Counted from the first letter of the stretch, positions 1 through 9,666 are shown. The stretch is 64,000 nt of DNA from Octadecabacter sp. SW4 (GCF_008065155.1 NZ_CP042819.1:558001-622000), one strand, 5' to 3'. Notes: generated by a model from the sequence alone, not told the origin. Made by a program: numbers and translations.

Positions 1-378
1 CGCACGATGCAGGCGATCCGCGCCACGGGGGCCAAGGCAGGCGTGGCGCTGAACCCCGCCACTCCCGCTACCGAAGTTGAATATCTGCTTGATATGATCG
101 ACATGGTCTGCGTGATGACAGTAAACCCCGGTTTTGGTGGGCAAAAGTTTATTCATAGCCAGATCGACAAGGTGCGCCAGCTGCGCGCGATGATCGGGGA
201 CCGGCCGATTCACATCGAAATTGACGGTGGCGTGACGCCGGAAACCGCACCGCTTGTGATTGCGGCGGGGGCTGATGTGCTGGTCGCGGGGTCAGCCGTA
301 TTCAAGGGCGGATCGGTTCAAAACCCGGCGGCCTACGGTGAAAACATCCGCGCCATACGGGCCGCTGCCGCCACATAA
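1..378 (+). CDS. rpe: Ribulose-phosphate 3-epimerase, C-terminal part (5' end outside window)
   Basis: The reading frame is open from the first base, so the gene starts upstream of the window; the ATG at 7 is internal. Visible family motifs are [13 protein letters not shown], the EIDGGV strand with the catalytic-region aspartate, and VAGSAVF near the end, all in the order expected for the second half of the TIM barrel. The enzyme interconverts ribulose-5-phosphate and xylulose-5-phosphate in the pentose phosphate/Calvin pathways in the cytoplasm. The C-terminus is complete. About 90 bases separate it from the next gene. Confidence 0.95.
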   Translation, partial: RTMQAIRATGAKAGVALNPATPATEVEYLLDMIDMVCVMTVNPGFGGQKFIHSQIDKVRQLRAMIGDRPIHIEIDGGVTPETAPLVIAAGADVLVAGSAVFKGGSVQNPAAYGENIRAIRAAAAT

Positions 379-467
379 CTGCTGCACAAAAACTGCACGA
401 ACCGCGCGCGGGGCTTGCACCGCCGCGCCCTATCCCCGTCGCCAATCAACAAGACGAGGGATCAGAC

Positions 468-1982
468 ATGTCAGGATATACCGTGCGCGGATTGCCCCGC
501 GGGCTGGCCAGGGATGCGTGGTGGATCGCCGCCGACAGCCGTAGCGGCGCAACTGACGGCATCCGCCCTTCGCCGGTCGTGACACAGGGTGCCTTTGCGC
601 TTTTGACCGGGCTGATCGTTTTGATCGACGTTCTGTTGTGGCGTGCCACCGCGCCGGGTTTGTCGCTTGTGGTGGTCATTGCCGTACTCGCGGCTGCTGC
701 GCAATTTTGCCTTAGCCACCGCCTGTCACGGCACGGGATAATGATGGGCTGGGCAGGCATTGGCCTTGGTGTATTGCCGCTTGTCGAAGTCGTGCAGCCC
801 TTGTCCATCGCCTTTGCGATCGGGGGTCTGTTGCACTTTGTCGCCCGGGTGCTGTTGGACGGCGGCCCGATTGACAGCGCGCGCCTGGGGCGGGCAGTCG
901 GGCGGTTCGTGGTGCTGGGGCATCTGCAAACCGCGCGTGATATTCTGGCGACACCCAAACAGGTCAACGTCGGCGAGAAAGTGCGCGGCATTCCCTTTGC
1001 GGGGCTGTTCACGAACTGGGCGCTGCCGGTCGGGCTGGGTGGCGTATTTCTGATCCTGTTGATGCGCGCCAATCCGATCCTTGCAGGCTGGGTATCCTCT
1101 GTGACAAGTCTCGCCCCTGCGACCATCGGCGACCTTGAGAGGGTCTTGTTCTGGGTCTTTTCGGCAGTTGCGGTCTGGCCGTCCTTGCGGCTTGCCCCGC
1201 TGCGCGCGCGGATGGTGCCGCCTTTGCCGCTGACAGGGCATCGATCGGTCTTTCGCTTGCCCCACGCCGTTTTGAATGCCGCGTCGCTTTGGCGTGCCTT
1301 GATCGGCTTCAACCTGATTTTCGCACTGCAGACGGCAATGGATATGACCTATCTATGGGGCGGCGCGCGCCTGCCTGACGGGCTGACCTATGCCGAATAT
1401 GCCCATCGGGGTGCTTATCCGCTGATCGCCACAGCGCTGCTGGCGGGGCTGTTTGCGCTCTTGGCGCAACCCTTCCTACCGGGGCGCAAGGGGCTGAAAG
1501 CGCTGCTTTATTTATGGGTTGCACAGAACGTTGCGCTGACCCTTTCTGCCTTGCTGCGCCTTGATCTATATGTGCAGGCCTACGGGCTGACGTATCTGCG
1601 CTTTGCAGCGATGATCTGGATGGGGTTGGTCGCTGCGGGGCTGGTGGCGATGATTTGGCAGATGGCGCGGGTGCGCAGCATCACGTGGCTGGTTTGGACC
1701 AATGCGGCGATGACTTTGGGTGTGCTTTATGTGCTGTGCTTCGTCAACGTGGCCGGGATCATCGCAACCTATAATCTGGACCGTCACCCCAGGGCGACAC
1801 ACTATGTCTGTATGCTGGGCGAAGGGGCTGACGCCGCGATCATCGCCCATGAACGCCGCATCGGGTATCAGATTTGCCGCGCGTCCGATGTGACCCTTGC
1901 CGCGCCCGATGGCTGGCGCGATTGGGGCTACCGCAACTGGCGCCTGCGCCGTAACCTGACCGGTGAAGGGAGCGCGACATGA
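468..1982 (+). CDS. DUF4173-type polytopic membrane protein
   Basis: This 504-residue protein has many hydrophobic helices (about ten, beginning near residue 40) and a C-terminal soluble tail. The stretch YLWGGARLPDGLTYAEYAHR followed by a PLIATALLAG helix is what I recognise as the DUF4173 signature. The molecular function is unknown. Its last codons overlap the start of the response regulator (ATGA junction at 1979-1982), so it is translationally coupled to a two-component system. An envelope-sensing or signalling role is possible but is only an inference from that context. Confidence 0.8.
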   Translation: MSGYTVRGLPRGLARDAWWIAADSRSGATDGIRPSPVVTQGAFALLTGLIVLIDVLLWRATAPGLSLVVVIAVLAAAAQFCLSHRLSRHGIMMGWAGIGLGVLPLVEVVQPLSIAFAIGGLLHFVARVLLDGGPIDSARLGRAVGRFVVLGHLQTARDILATPKQVNVGEKVRGIPFAGLFTNWALPVGLGGVFLILLMRANPILAGWVSSVTSLAPATIGDLERVLFWVFSAVAVWPSLRLAPLRARMVPPLPLTGHRSVFRLPHAVLNAASLWRALIGFNLIFALQTAMDMTYLWGGARLPDGLTYAEYAHRGAYPLIATALLAGLFALLAQPFLPGRKGLKALLYLWVAQNVALTLSALLRLDLYVQAYGLTYLRFAAMIWMGLVAAGLVAMIWQMARVRSITWLVWTNAAMTLGVLYVLCFVNVAGIIATYNLDRHPRATHYVCMLGEGADAAIIAHERRIGYQICRASDVTLAAPDGWRDWGYRNWRLRRNLTGEGSAT

Positions 1983-2668
1983 GCAGCAAAATCCTGATCG
2001 TTGATGACGACCCGCAGATTCGCGACATGTTGCAGATTGCGCTTGGACAGGCCGATTTTGATGTCGTGCAGGCCAGTGACGGGGCGATGGCCGTGACTCT
2101 GGCAGCGCGCGAGAGGCCCGATCTGATCGTGCTGGATATTGGTCTGCCGGAAATGGATGGGCTGGCGGTGTGCCGCGAGGTGCGCAAGTCAAGCGAGGTG
2201 CCGATTCTGTTCCTGACGGCTCGCGGCGATGAAATCGACCGTGTTGTCGGCCTTGAAATGGGGGCGGATGACTATGTCGCCAAGCCGTTTTCGCCGCGCG
2301 AACTGGTGGCCCGTGTGCGCGCCATTCTGAAACGTTCCGGCACCCACACGCCCGCACAAACCACCGCGCGTCATGGCATTGTCGAAGTCGATCAGACCCG
2401 CCACATCTGCCGTGTTGCTGGCGAAACCGTGCCGCTGACCGCGCGCGAGATGGACCTTTTGGCGCGTCTGATCCAACGGCCCGATCATGTTACATCGCGC
2501 CCGCAGATGGTGGACGCGATCTATGGTACCAACATCCATGTCAGTGACCGCACGGTTGACAGCCACCTGCGCAACCTGCGCCATAAACTGACCCAGGCAG
2601 GCTGCGCGGATGCTATTGAAACCGTGCATGGCGTCGGGATCAGGATGGGCCCATGTCGGGGCAGATAA
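1979..2668 (+). CDS. OmpR/PhoB-family response regulator
   Basis: The protein has 229 residues. The receiver domain (about 1-120) has the acidic pocket D9-D10-D11, the phospho-acceptor D53 in IVLDIGLPEMDG, and the conserved K in YVAKPFSPREL. A winged-helix DNA-binding domain follows (about 130-225; the LTAREMDLLARL and VDSHLRNLRHKL helices are typical). It overlaps DUF4173 by 4 bases upstream and the sensor kinase by 16 bases downstream, so the three form one transcription unit. The signal and target genes cannot be read from the sequence. Its architecture resembles CreB- or BaeR-like regulators. Confidence 0.93.
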   Translation: MSSKILIVDDDPQIRDMLQIALGQADFDVVQASDGAMAVTLAARERPDLIVLDIGLPEMDGLAVCREVRKSSEVPILFLTARGDEIDRVVGLEMGADDYVAKPFSPRELVARVRAILKRSGTHTPAQTTARHGIVEVDQTRHICRVAGETVPLTAREMDLLARLIQRPDHVTSRPQMVDAIYGTNIHVSDRTVDSHLRNLRHKLTQAGCADAIETVHGVGIRMGPCRGR

Positions 2669-3687
2669 GGCGCAAATGGCGGCCGACGCTTGCGTTGTTT
2701 CTGGGCTGCATGTTGATCGCGGTGCTGGCCTTGCCGTTTCTTGGGTTTGGTGTGGTGCGGGTGCTTTGCGTGCCGCTGCGCCCCGCATTTATCGGTGAAG
2801 GCTGGCCGACAATGACGTGCACGGGGGCGGCGGTGCTGATCACCGTCCTTGTGATTGCAGCCACCGCGATTTTGGGCTGGATGATGTGGCGCGTATTGCT
2901 GAACCCGATCACCGCTTTGGCCGAACGCGCCAATGCCATCAAGAATGGCGAGGAAGCGGCGCTTGCCCCCCTGTCGCACTATGGCACGGCCGAAATGCGC
3001 GACATGGGCCAGTCGATCCTTGATATGGGTCACGTTTTGCTGAATCGCGAGGCGGTGTTGCGCAGCTACGCCGACCATGCGACCCACGAGCTGAAATCAC
3101 CCCTGACGGTGATCCGCGGCGCAAGCGAACTGCTGGCCGCGCCTGACCTTCCTGCTGCGGCGCGCGTGCGGTTGTTGGCGCAGATCGACGATGCGGCAAA
3201 CCGGATGACCGCGCTGCTTGATGCGCAACGCGCCTTGGCGCGCGCGCAGGAACCCTTGGTGCAGGGCCAATGCCGGATCGCCGATTTGACCAAGGAGTTA
3301 CGCCAGGATTTTCCCACGCTGGACATCACCGTGCGGGGCGATGATGCCCTGCCGATTGCTGGCGAACGGATGCGGATGGTGCTTGATCACCTGCTGGGCA
3401 ATGCCACCGCGCATGGCGCGACAGCGGTGACGATCACCGCGCGCGATGGGTGCGAATTGACGGTCGCCGACAACGGCAACGGCGTGTCTGACGGCAACCG
3501 CGCGCGCATTTTTGATCCCTTTTTCACCACCCGTCGCGACGATGGTGGCACCGGCATGGGCCTGCCTATCGTCGCTCGCATGCTTGATGCACATGGGGCG
3601 ACAATCACGCTGGCCCAAACATCAGACAGCGGCGCGCGTTTCGTGATCCGTTTTGCGCAAGCCGCGCCCTATCGCGTTTCGACTTAA
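2653..3687 (+). CDS. Sensor histidine kinase
   Basis: A 344-residue inner-membrane kinase: two transmembrane helices (about residues 13-35 and 57-80) enclose a very short periplasmic loop, followed by HAMP, HisKA and HATPase_c domains. The phospho-accepting histidine is H145 in HELKSPL. The ATP-binding lid carries DNGNGV, an IFDPFF F-box and GGTGMGLPIV. The small extracytoplasmic loop suggests sensing within the membrane or through a partner such as the upstream DUF4173 protein (inference). It is the cognate partner of the preceding response regulator by overlap. The gene ends inside the left arm of the inverted repeat at 3674-3769. Confidence 0.93.
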   Translation: MSGQIRRKWRPTLALFLGCMLIAVLALPFLGFGVVRVLCVPLRPAFIGEGWPTMTCTGAAVLITVLVIAATAILGWMMWRVLLNPITALAERANAIKNGEEAALAPLSHYGTAEMRDMGQSILDMGHVLLNREAVLRSYADHATHELKSPLTVIRGASELLAAPDLPAAARVRLLAQIDDAANRMTALLDAQRALARAQEPLVQGQCRIADLTKELRQDFPTLDITVRGDDALPIAGERMRMVLDHLLGNATAHGATAVTITARDGCELTVADNGNGVSDGNRARIFDPFFTTRRDDGGTGMGLPIVARMLDAHGATITLAQTSDSGARFVIRFAQAAPYRVST

Positions 3688-3769
3688 CACTGACTCGCTT
3701 GTTCGCGGCCTCTCCCTGCGGGCGAACGCGAAAAGCGATCTGCGGTGTCTCGATGTAAAGTCGAAACGC
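3674..3769. repeat. Long-range inverted repeat between convergent genes
   Basis: A 12-base arm GCGTTTCGACTT at 3674-3685 is perfectly complementary to AAGTCGAAACGC at 3758-3769. Between them lies a smaller stem (GTTCGC ... GCGAAC). The element spans the end of the kinase gene and reaches the stop of the convergent SDR gene. It could act as a bidirectional transcript end or be one copy of a dispersed intergenic repeat; I cannot decide without the rest of the genome. Confidence 0.6.
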
Positions 3770-3770
3770 C

Positions 3771-4685
3771 CTAGCTCATGCCTTTTTTCGACAGGAACGA
3801 GGGTAATTTGCCACCGTTTCCTTTGGGTGTCACTGCGACTTCGGGAGGGGCTTCGGGGTCGTCCGCGCCCATCTTCTTGATCATCGCAACGCCGCTTTCA
3901 CCCAAGGGCACGGTTGCGAACGGCCCGCCGATACGCATCTGCGCAAGGTCTTGCGGATCGGCCGGGCCTTCCTTGGCGAACAGTGCCGCGGCCCAGTCTT
4001 CGGCGTTGTCTTGCGGGCGATATCCCAGGAACGACACGCGGGAATTGTCCACCGCGACGCGGGTGTTGGCACTGACGCCGTAAACCACGGTAAATCCAAC
4101 GGTGGGCGTGTCCACCGCACGTTCGACAAGCTGGATCAGGTCGCCGTAAGACAGCCACGTGCCAAGGGCGCGCACGTTGCCCGGTTCCGGCGTGCAGGAC
4201 GCAATCCGTAGGCAGACAGATTCCAGCCCGCGCTTTTCCCAATACATCCGGCCCATGTCTTCGGCGAAGCATTTGGCCAGACCATAAAATGTATCGGGGC
4301 GGTGATCACAGTTGGTATCGACACCATCGGCGGTGGGATGCATCCCGACCGCATGGATCGACGAGGCATAGACCACCCGGCGCACACCATGCTGATAGGC
4401 CGCTTCCCAGACGTTATAGGCACCGATGTAATTGGGTCCAAGCAGCTCCTCGAAGGTGCGTTCATCCGCAATGGCGGCGAAATGCACGACCATGTCCGCG
4501 CCCTCCAGCAGTGGTCCGATTTCATCCATCTTGGCGACATCGGCCTTGGCGAATGTTTCATTTACCAGCAGGTCGGGGGCGTCTTGGAGATCGACGGACA
4601 CCAGCGCATCAGCCATTTTTGACAGGGGTTCACGCAGTTGCGATCCAAGCGCACCCAGCGCTCCGGTGAGGACGATTTTCTTCAT
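3771..4685 (-). CDS. NAD-dependent epimerase/dehydratase, uronate-dehydrogenase-like
   Basis: A 304-residue extended short-chain dehydrogenase/reductase. The N-terminal Rossmann motif is GALGALGS (TGALGALG), a VVHFAAIAD strand follows, and the active-site YGLAK gives the YxxxK pair. RIASCTPEP and the later VYGVSANTRV and DNSRVSFLGYRPQDNAE stretches closely parallel Agrobacterium uronate dehydrogenase as I remember it, so oxidation of a uronic acid or similar sugar acid is the best guess. It is about 40 residues longer at the C-terminus than that enzyme. It sits 21 bases downstream of the FAD oxidoreductase, so it may be the last gene of the HyuAB operon, where a sugar-acid substrate is not obvious. 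GGAAG precedes the ATG. Confidence 0.75.
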   Translation of the reverse strand: MKKIVLTGALGALGSQLREPLSKMADALVSVDLQDAPDLLVNETFAKADVAKMDEIGPLLEGADMVVHFAAIADERTFEELLGPNYIGAYNVWEAAYQHGVRRVVYASSIHAVGMHPTADGVDTNCDHRPDTFYGLAKCFAEDMGRMYWEKRGLESVCLRIASCTPEPGNVRALGTWLSYGDLIQLVERAVDTPTVGFTVVYGVSANTRVAVDNSRVSFLGYRPQDNAEDWAAALFAKEGPADPQDLAQMRIGGPFATVPLGESGVAMIKKMGADDPEAPPEVAVTPKGNGGKLPSFLSKKGMS

Positions 4686-4706
4686 GGGTCTTCCTTTGTT
4701 CTTGCG

Positions 4707-5882
4707 TCAGATCACGGCCCGTTCGACGAAAGGTGTGTTGCTTGCGATACGGTCATACCCCAGCGGCGCAAGGTCAAGGGTGCGAAACTGGCCATGCACG
4801 AGCAATTCGGCCATTCCCCGCCCAATGGCAGGAGATTGCTGAAGCCCATGCCCGGAAAAACCATTGGCAAAGTAGAAATTGCCAACCTCGGGGTGTGGCC
4901 CGACAATCGCGTTCTGATCAAGCGTGTTATAGGCGTAATGCCCGACCCAGGTGTTGATCAGCTTGATCTGTTCAAAGGCAGGCACGCGGGTGGCCAGAAC
5001 GGGCCAGACCTTGTTTTCCCAAAGACCGTGATCAATGGTGAAATCGTCGAAATCCACCGCCGGGTCATCGTCAGGCGGACAGCCGGCAAGGTAATAGCGC
5101 CCGTCACTGCGCATATGCACGCCTGACGGGTCAATCGTGAGGGGCAGGTCGCGGTCCAGCGGGGCCGCCGCATCAAAGATAAACGTATACCGGCGACGCG
5201 CCTCGACCGGCACATGCAGCCCCGCCATCTGTGCGGTGATATTGGCGCGGGGGCCGGATGCGTTGACGATCTTGCCCGCGCTGATCTGGGTGCCATCGGC
5301 CAAGGTGACGCCGGTGACGGTTCCGCCCGAACGGCTGATCCCCGTGACATCGCCCTTGATGTATTCCACGCCCTGCGCGCGGGCTTTCTTGCGAAACCAG
5401 TCAAAGATCGTGCCACCGTCAAAATACCCCTCATTGAGGGTGTTGTGGCTCCCGCAGATCACATCATCCAGATTGTAGAACGGATAGGCGGCGGCGATAT
5501 CATCGCGCGACATGATCCGCGTGCCAGCCCCCATGCTGGCCTGAAGCCGCTGGTTTTCACGCAGCACATCGGCGAATTCTTCGGTATCGGCCAGATACAT
5601 GTAGCCATAGTTTTGCAGCGGGATGTCGGGGGCGTCATCACCCATGTAGTATTTGAAATTGTTGATAAATTCCGCACCAAACTGACTAATCTGGATATTG
5701 ATGCGGGTGCCGAACTGCTGGCGGATGCAGGAATTCGTATGCGTGGTCGAGGCAAATTCATAACTCGGATCGCGCTCGATCACGGCAATGCGACCTTTGA
5801 AGTCAGGATCGCGCGAGGTCCAGAAAGCGATGGATGATCCGACCATCGCGCCGCCGATAATGACGATGTCGTAGCTGTTCAT
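4707..5882 (-). CDS. FAD-dependent oxidoreductase, DAO (D-amino acid/sarcosine oxidase-like) family
   Basis: The protein has 391 residues with an N-terminal dinucleotide-binding fold (IVIIGGAMVGSSIAFW) and the C-terminal GHGLQQSPAIGRGMAELL segment typical of glycine, sarcosine or glycerol-3-phosphate-type oxidases. The conserved mid-protein GKIVNASGPRA also fits the DAO family. The likely reaction is oxidation of a secondary amine or amino acid with FAD; the substrate is unknown. Its ATG overlaps the HyuB stop (ATGA at 5879-5882), so it is co-translated with the hydantoinase/oxoprolinase subunits. An amino acid released by those subunits could be its substrate (inference). Confidence 0.85.
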   Translation of the reverse strand: MNSYDIVIIGGAMVGSSIAFWTSRDPDFKGRIAVIERDPSYEFASTTHTNSCIRQQFGTRINIQISQFGAEFINNFKYYMGDDAPDIPLQNYGYMYLADTEEFADVLRENQRLQASMGAGTRIMSRDDIAAAYPFYNLDDVICGSHNTLNEGYFDGGTIFDWFRKKARAQGVEYIKGDVTGISRSGGTVTGVTLADGTQISAGKIVNASGPRANITAQMAGLHVPVEARRRYTFIFDAAAPLDRDLPLTIDPSGVHMRSDGRYYLAGCPPDDDPAVDFDDFTIDHGLWENKVWPVLATRVPAFEQIKLINTWVGHYAYNTLDQNAIVGPHPEVGNFYFANGFSGHGLQQSPAIGRGMAELLVHGQFRTLDLAPLGYDRIASNTPFVERAVI

Positions 5883-7588
5883 GGCGCGCGCCCCTCTTGC
5901 ACGGCTAGGGCCACATCGCGGATTTCTTTATCACTTAGCCCATAATCTGCTTGCGCCGTTTCAGCCGAAATATAGCCCCGCGCCAGATCGCGTTTGACCT
6001 GCTCAAGCGCACGTTCGGACGGGTCGCCATATCCGGCCCCGCCGGGAAAGGCCATGACCACGCGCCGCCCGTGCGCGACAAACTGTTTGCCCTTGCCGCG
6101 CATCGCTGTGCCATCGTTCAGGGCGATGGTCGTGGGCGCACCCGCACCACCGCCACGGCGCCCCTTTGCCGGATGATCAACGCGGTCGAACATCGCCTGA
6201 ATGTCAAATTCATGGCCCTCGCGCGCGCCGACTTCCATGTATTGCCCAAGACCACCGCGCTGTTTGCCCGCGCCACCTGAATCGGGGCGCAATTCCTTGC
6301 GCCAGATGATCACGGGGCCGGCGTGTTCCGTGGCCTCGACCGGCATGGTCATGACACCGGACGGAAAAGCGGTGGCGTTCAACCCGTCAAATGCGGGGCG
6401 CGCGCCCGATCCGCCCGAATTGAAGGTCAGCACTTCGGATCGCACGGCACCCGCGGGGGCAGGCGCATCTGTGCGTGGCCGCAAACTGACCTGAAAGTTG
6501 CACAGGCATCCGGCCCCTTCGGCGGGCACCAGACCCGGCACGATCTGATCAAATGCGTTGAACACCGCATCCGGCACGAAATGGCCGACAATGTGGCGCA
6601 GGGCCACGGGCGCGGGATGCACAGCGTTGACGATGGTATTTTCGGGCGCGGTAATTTCAAACGGCGCGAGGCTGGCGGCGTTATTGGGAATCTCCGGCGC
6701 GATTGCCACCTTGAGGGCGTAACAGGCATAGGCCTTGGCATAGACCAGCGGGCAGTTGATACCCTTTTTATCGACGCCGGACGTTCCGGTGAAATCGCTG
6801 ATGATCCGGTCCTTTTCAATCGTCAGCTTCACGCGCAGGGTGATCGGCGTGTCAAACCCGTCAATCGTCAGCTCGCCCGTGGCCGAGGTGCGCGGCAGCG
6901 CAGCGATCCGTTCCAGCGTGGCGGCGCGGGATCGCGCAAGGATAAATGCCGCGATCCCTGCCAGATCGTCCAGCCCGAATTCCTGCATCATGTCGGTCAA
7001 CCGGCGGTGGCCGATCTCGTTACAGGTGGCCAGCGCGTAGATGTCGCCAATCAGCTGATCAGGTTCGCGCACATTGCCGCGAATGATCGCCACCAGCGTG
7101 TTGTCCACCGTGCCGCGATCGGCGAATTTCATGATCGGGATGTGTATCCCTTCCTCGTAGACGCTTGCCGCATCGGCGCCAAATCCGCGCCCGCCCACGT
7201 CAACCACATGCGCCGTGCAGGCGAAAAAGCCCACATGCGCACCCTTGTGAAAGGACGGGGTGACGATTGTGAAATCATGCAGGTGGCCGGTGCCTTCCCA
7301 GGGGTCGTTGGTGATATAGATGTCACCTTCGGCGATGTTGTCGCGCCCGATCCGGCGGATGAAATGTGCCACCGCATCGGCCATTGCATTGACGTGACCG
7401 GGGGTGCCGGTGACGGCCTGTGCCAGCATTTGACCCTCTGTGTCATACACCCCCGCCGACAGGTCTCCCGCCTCGCGCACCGAGGTGGAAAAGGCTGTGC
7501 GCACCAGCGCTTGGGCCTGTTCTTCGACGACGGAAATCAGACGGTTCCACATCACCTGATAGGCAACGTTCGATGGCTGGGCGGTCAT
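5879..7588 (-). CDS. hyuB: Hydantoinase B / 5-oxoprolinase family subunit (HyuB)
   Basis: The protein has 569 residues if started at MTAQPSNVAY (7588), which forms an ATGA overlap with the hyuA stop; the longer in-frame start at 7615 lies inside hyuA. Family hallmarks are the early ISVVEEQAQALVRTAFS segment, YITNDPWEGTGHLHDFTI, GGRGFGADA and a C-terminal GGAGYGDPSERA. With HyuA it should form an ATP-dependent hydrolase opening a cyclic amide (5-oxoproline, N-methylhydantoin or similar); acetone-carboxylase relatives also exist. The exact substrate cannot be assigned. Confidence 0.88.
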   Translation of the reverse strand: MTAQPSNVAYQVMWNRLISVVEEQAQALVRTAFSTSVREAGDLSAGVYDTEGQMLAQAVTGTPGHVNAMADAVAHFIRRIGRDNIAEGDIYITNDPWEGTGHLHDFTIVTPSFHKGAHVGFFACTAHVVDVGGRGFGADAASVYEEGIHIPIMKFADRGTVDNTLVAIIRGNVREPDQLIGDIYALATCNEIGHRRLTDMMQEFGLDDLAGIAAFILARSRAATLERIAALPRTSATGELTIDGFDTPITLRVKLTIEKDRIISDFTGTSGVDKKGINCPLVYAKAYACYALKVAIAPEIPNNAASLAPFEITAPENTIVNAVHPAPVALRHIVGHFVPDAVFNAFDQIVPGLVPAEGAGCLCNFQVSLRPRTDAPAPAGAVRSEVLTFNSGGSGARPAFDGLNATAFPSGVMTMPVEATEHAGPVIIWRKELRPDSGGAGKQRGGLGQYMEVGAREGHEFDIQAMFDRVDHPAKGRRGGGAGAPTTIALNDGTAMRGKGKQFVAHGRRVVMAFPGGAGYGDPSERALEQVKRDLARGYISAETAQADYGLSDKEIRDVALAVQEGRAP

Positions 7589-9666
7589 GCGCGGCCCTCC
7601 TTGATGTCGATACATCCGTCCGGCTGGCGAATGGCATGGCGGCTGACAGGCACGATAATCGTTGTTTCATCTTCGATAATCGCGGCTGGGCCCTGGACGG
7701 TCTGACCGGCGGTCAGATCTGCACGGGATACGATTTGGGCATCAACAAACGCGGCACCTGCGGGGTCGAATATCGGGCGCGCGGTGGTGGTATCCGCCGC
7801 GCCAATGGAATTGGCCAGCGTGATCTTTTCGACAGTTTCGGGCGGCGTTGTCGCGTTCACCGACCAGACGGTGATTTCCACGTCCAAGCCCGCAACCGTG
7901 CGCCCGAACAGCTTGGTATAATCTGCCTCGAACAGCCGCTCGTAGGTGGCGGCATCGGGGTTTTGCGCCTGATCCGCGGTCAGTGTGATCGGAATTTCCC
8001 AGCCCTGCCCGGTGTAGCGCATGTAGACTTTGAATTCCGACAGAATATCGGCACCTGGGTCGCAGTTGCGCACAAAGCCATGTGCCTCGGCCTGCAATTC
8101 AGCCAGCAGGGTTGCCACGCGGCCCCCGTCAAACCCCGACAGTTTCATATAGACCGACCTGTTCGCCTCGAAGGAAAACGGTGCGCGCAAGAACCCGATC
8201 GCCGAACCGACGCCCGCTCCCGGTGGCACCAACAGACGGGTGATGCCCAGCTTTTCGCACAAGCGCCCAGCGTGCAGCGGTGCGGCGCCGCCAAAGGCAA
8301 TCATCGTGTAATCCGACAGGTCTTCGCCGTTTTCGACCGCGTGCACTCGCGCGGCATTGGCCATGTTTTCATCGACGACTTCGGCCAGCCCAAAGGCCGC
8401 CGTGGTCGCATCCATGCCCAAAGGGTCACCCAGCACGCGGGTCAGCGCCGCTGCAGAATTATCCGTGTGCAATGGAATCGTGCCGCCTGCGAAATTATCG
8501 GGGTCAAGCTTGCCCAGCACCAGATCGGCATCCGTCACCGCCGGGCGATCCCCGCCGCGTCCGTAACAGGCCGGCCCGGGTTCCGACCCCGCCGATTCCG
8601 GCCCGACACGGATTTGTTGCATCGCATCAACATGCGCCAGTGACCCACCGCCCGCGCCAATTTCCACCATGTCGATCACCGGGATTGAAATGGGCATGCC
8701 CGACCCTTTCTTGAACCGGTAGGTGCGGGCAACCTCGAACACCCGCGATGTTTTCGGGGTCTGGTCCTTGATCAGGCAAATCTTGGCCGTGGTTCCGCCC
8801 ATGTCAAAACTCAGCACCTTGTCCAACCCGTAGCGCGCGGCGATATTGGCGGCGAAAACAGCGCCACCGGCAGGGCCGGATTCGACCAGCCGCACGGGGA
8901 ATTCCGCCGCACTTTCGATCGACATGATCCCGCCGCCGGAATGCATCAGAAAGATGTTGCAACCCACCCCCTCGGCCTGCATCCGCCCGCGCAAACGGCC
9001 CAGATAGGATTTCATCTGCGGCTTGATATAGGCGTTGGCAACGGTGGTGTTGAAACGTTCGTATTCGCGCATCTGCGGCGATACTTCGCACGACAGAGAC
9101 AGCATCGCATCGGGCATCAGGTCGGCCACGACCGCGGCCACCAGCCGTTCATGACTGTCGTTCAGATAGGAATGCAATAATCCGATGGCCACGCTTTCAT
9201 ATCCCGCGGCGGCGATCTGCTGCACCACCGGCGTGATATCATCGCGGCTCAGCCCGACCAGTTCGGCCCCCGTTGCATCAATCCGCCCGGGCACCGTGAA
9301 ACGCATCTGGCGCGGCAAAAGCGGGTCGGGCAGGGTGAGGTTCAGGTCATATTGTTCAAAGCGTGATTCGGTCCGCATCTCGATTACATCGCGAAAGCCT
9401 TGGGTGGTGATGAGTGCGGTTTTGGCCCCGCGCCGTTCGATCAGTGCGTTGGTGGCAAGGGTGGTGCCGTGGATGATCTGGCCAATGTCAGCAGGGGAAA
9501 TATCCGCCTTGGCACAGACCTGATGCATACCGTCGATGATTGCGTCCTCGGGCGCGCCGTATGTCGTCAGAACCTTGGTCGAAAAGCTGCCCCTGGCCGT
9601 TTCCAGAACAACATCCGTGAACGTCCCGCCAATATCAGCGCCGAGTCGATTGGTGATCTGTGACAT
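7585..9666 (-). CDS. hyuA: Hydantoinase A / 5-oxoprolinase family subunit (HyuA)
   Basis: The start is set at 9666 (MSQITNRLGADIGG) because a GGGGGG ribosome-binding site lies directly upstream; an in-frame ATG at 9717 has no such support. The protein has 693 residues. The N-terminal phosphate-binding loop GADIGGTFTD, the LATNALIERRGAKTALITT segment and the central DMGGTTAKICLI ATPase signature identify the HyuA/OplA fold. This subunit couples ATP hydrolysis to ring opening together with HyuB. It is the first gene of the minus-strand operon hyuA-hyuB-FAD oxidase. The region upstream to the tRNA contains no recognisable regulator site. Confidence 0.9.
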   Translation of the reverse strand: MSQITNRLGADIGGTFTDVVLETARGSFSTKVLTTYGAPEDAIIDGMHQVCAKADISPADIGQIIHGTTLATNALIERRGAKTALITTQGFRDVIEMRTESRFEQYDLNLTLPDPLLPRQMRFTVPGRIDATGAELVGLSRDDITPVVQQIAAAGYESVAIGLLHSYLNDSHERLVAAVVADLMPDAMLSLSCEVSPQMREYERFNTTVANAYIKPQMKSYLGRLRGRMQAEGVGCNIFLMHSGGGIMSIESAAEFPVRLVESGPAGGAVFAANIAARYGLDKVLSFDMGGTTAKICLIKDQTPKTSRVFEVARTYRFKKGSGMPISIPVIDMVEIGAGGGSLAHVDAMQQIRVGPESAGSEPGPACYGRGGDRPAVTDADLVLGKLDPDNFAGGTIPLHTDNSAAALTRVLGDPLGMDATTAAFGLAEVVDENMANAARVHAVENGEDLSDYTMIAFGGAAPLHAGRLCEKLGITRLLVPPGAGVGSAIGFLRAPFSFEANRSVYMKLSGFDGGRVATLLAELQAEAHGFVRNCDPGADILSEFKVYMRYTGQGWEIPITLTADQAQNPDAATYERLFEADYTKLFGRTVAGLDVEITVWSVNATTPPETVEKITLANSIGAADTTTARPIFDPAGAAFVDAQIVSRADLTAGQTVQGPAAIIEDETTIIVPVSRHAIRQPDGCIDIKEGRA

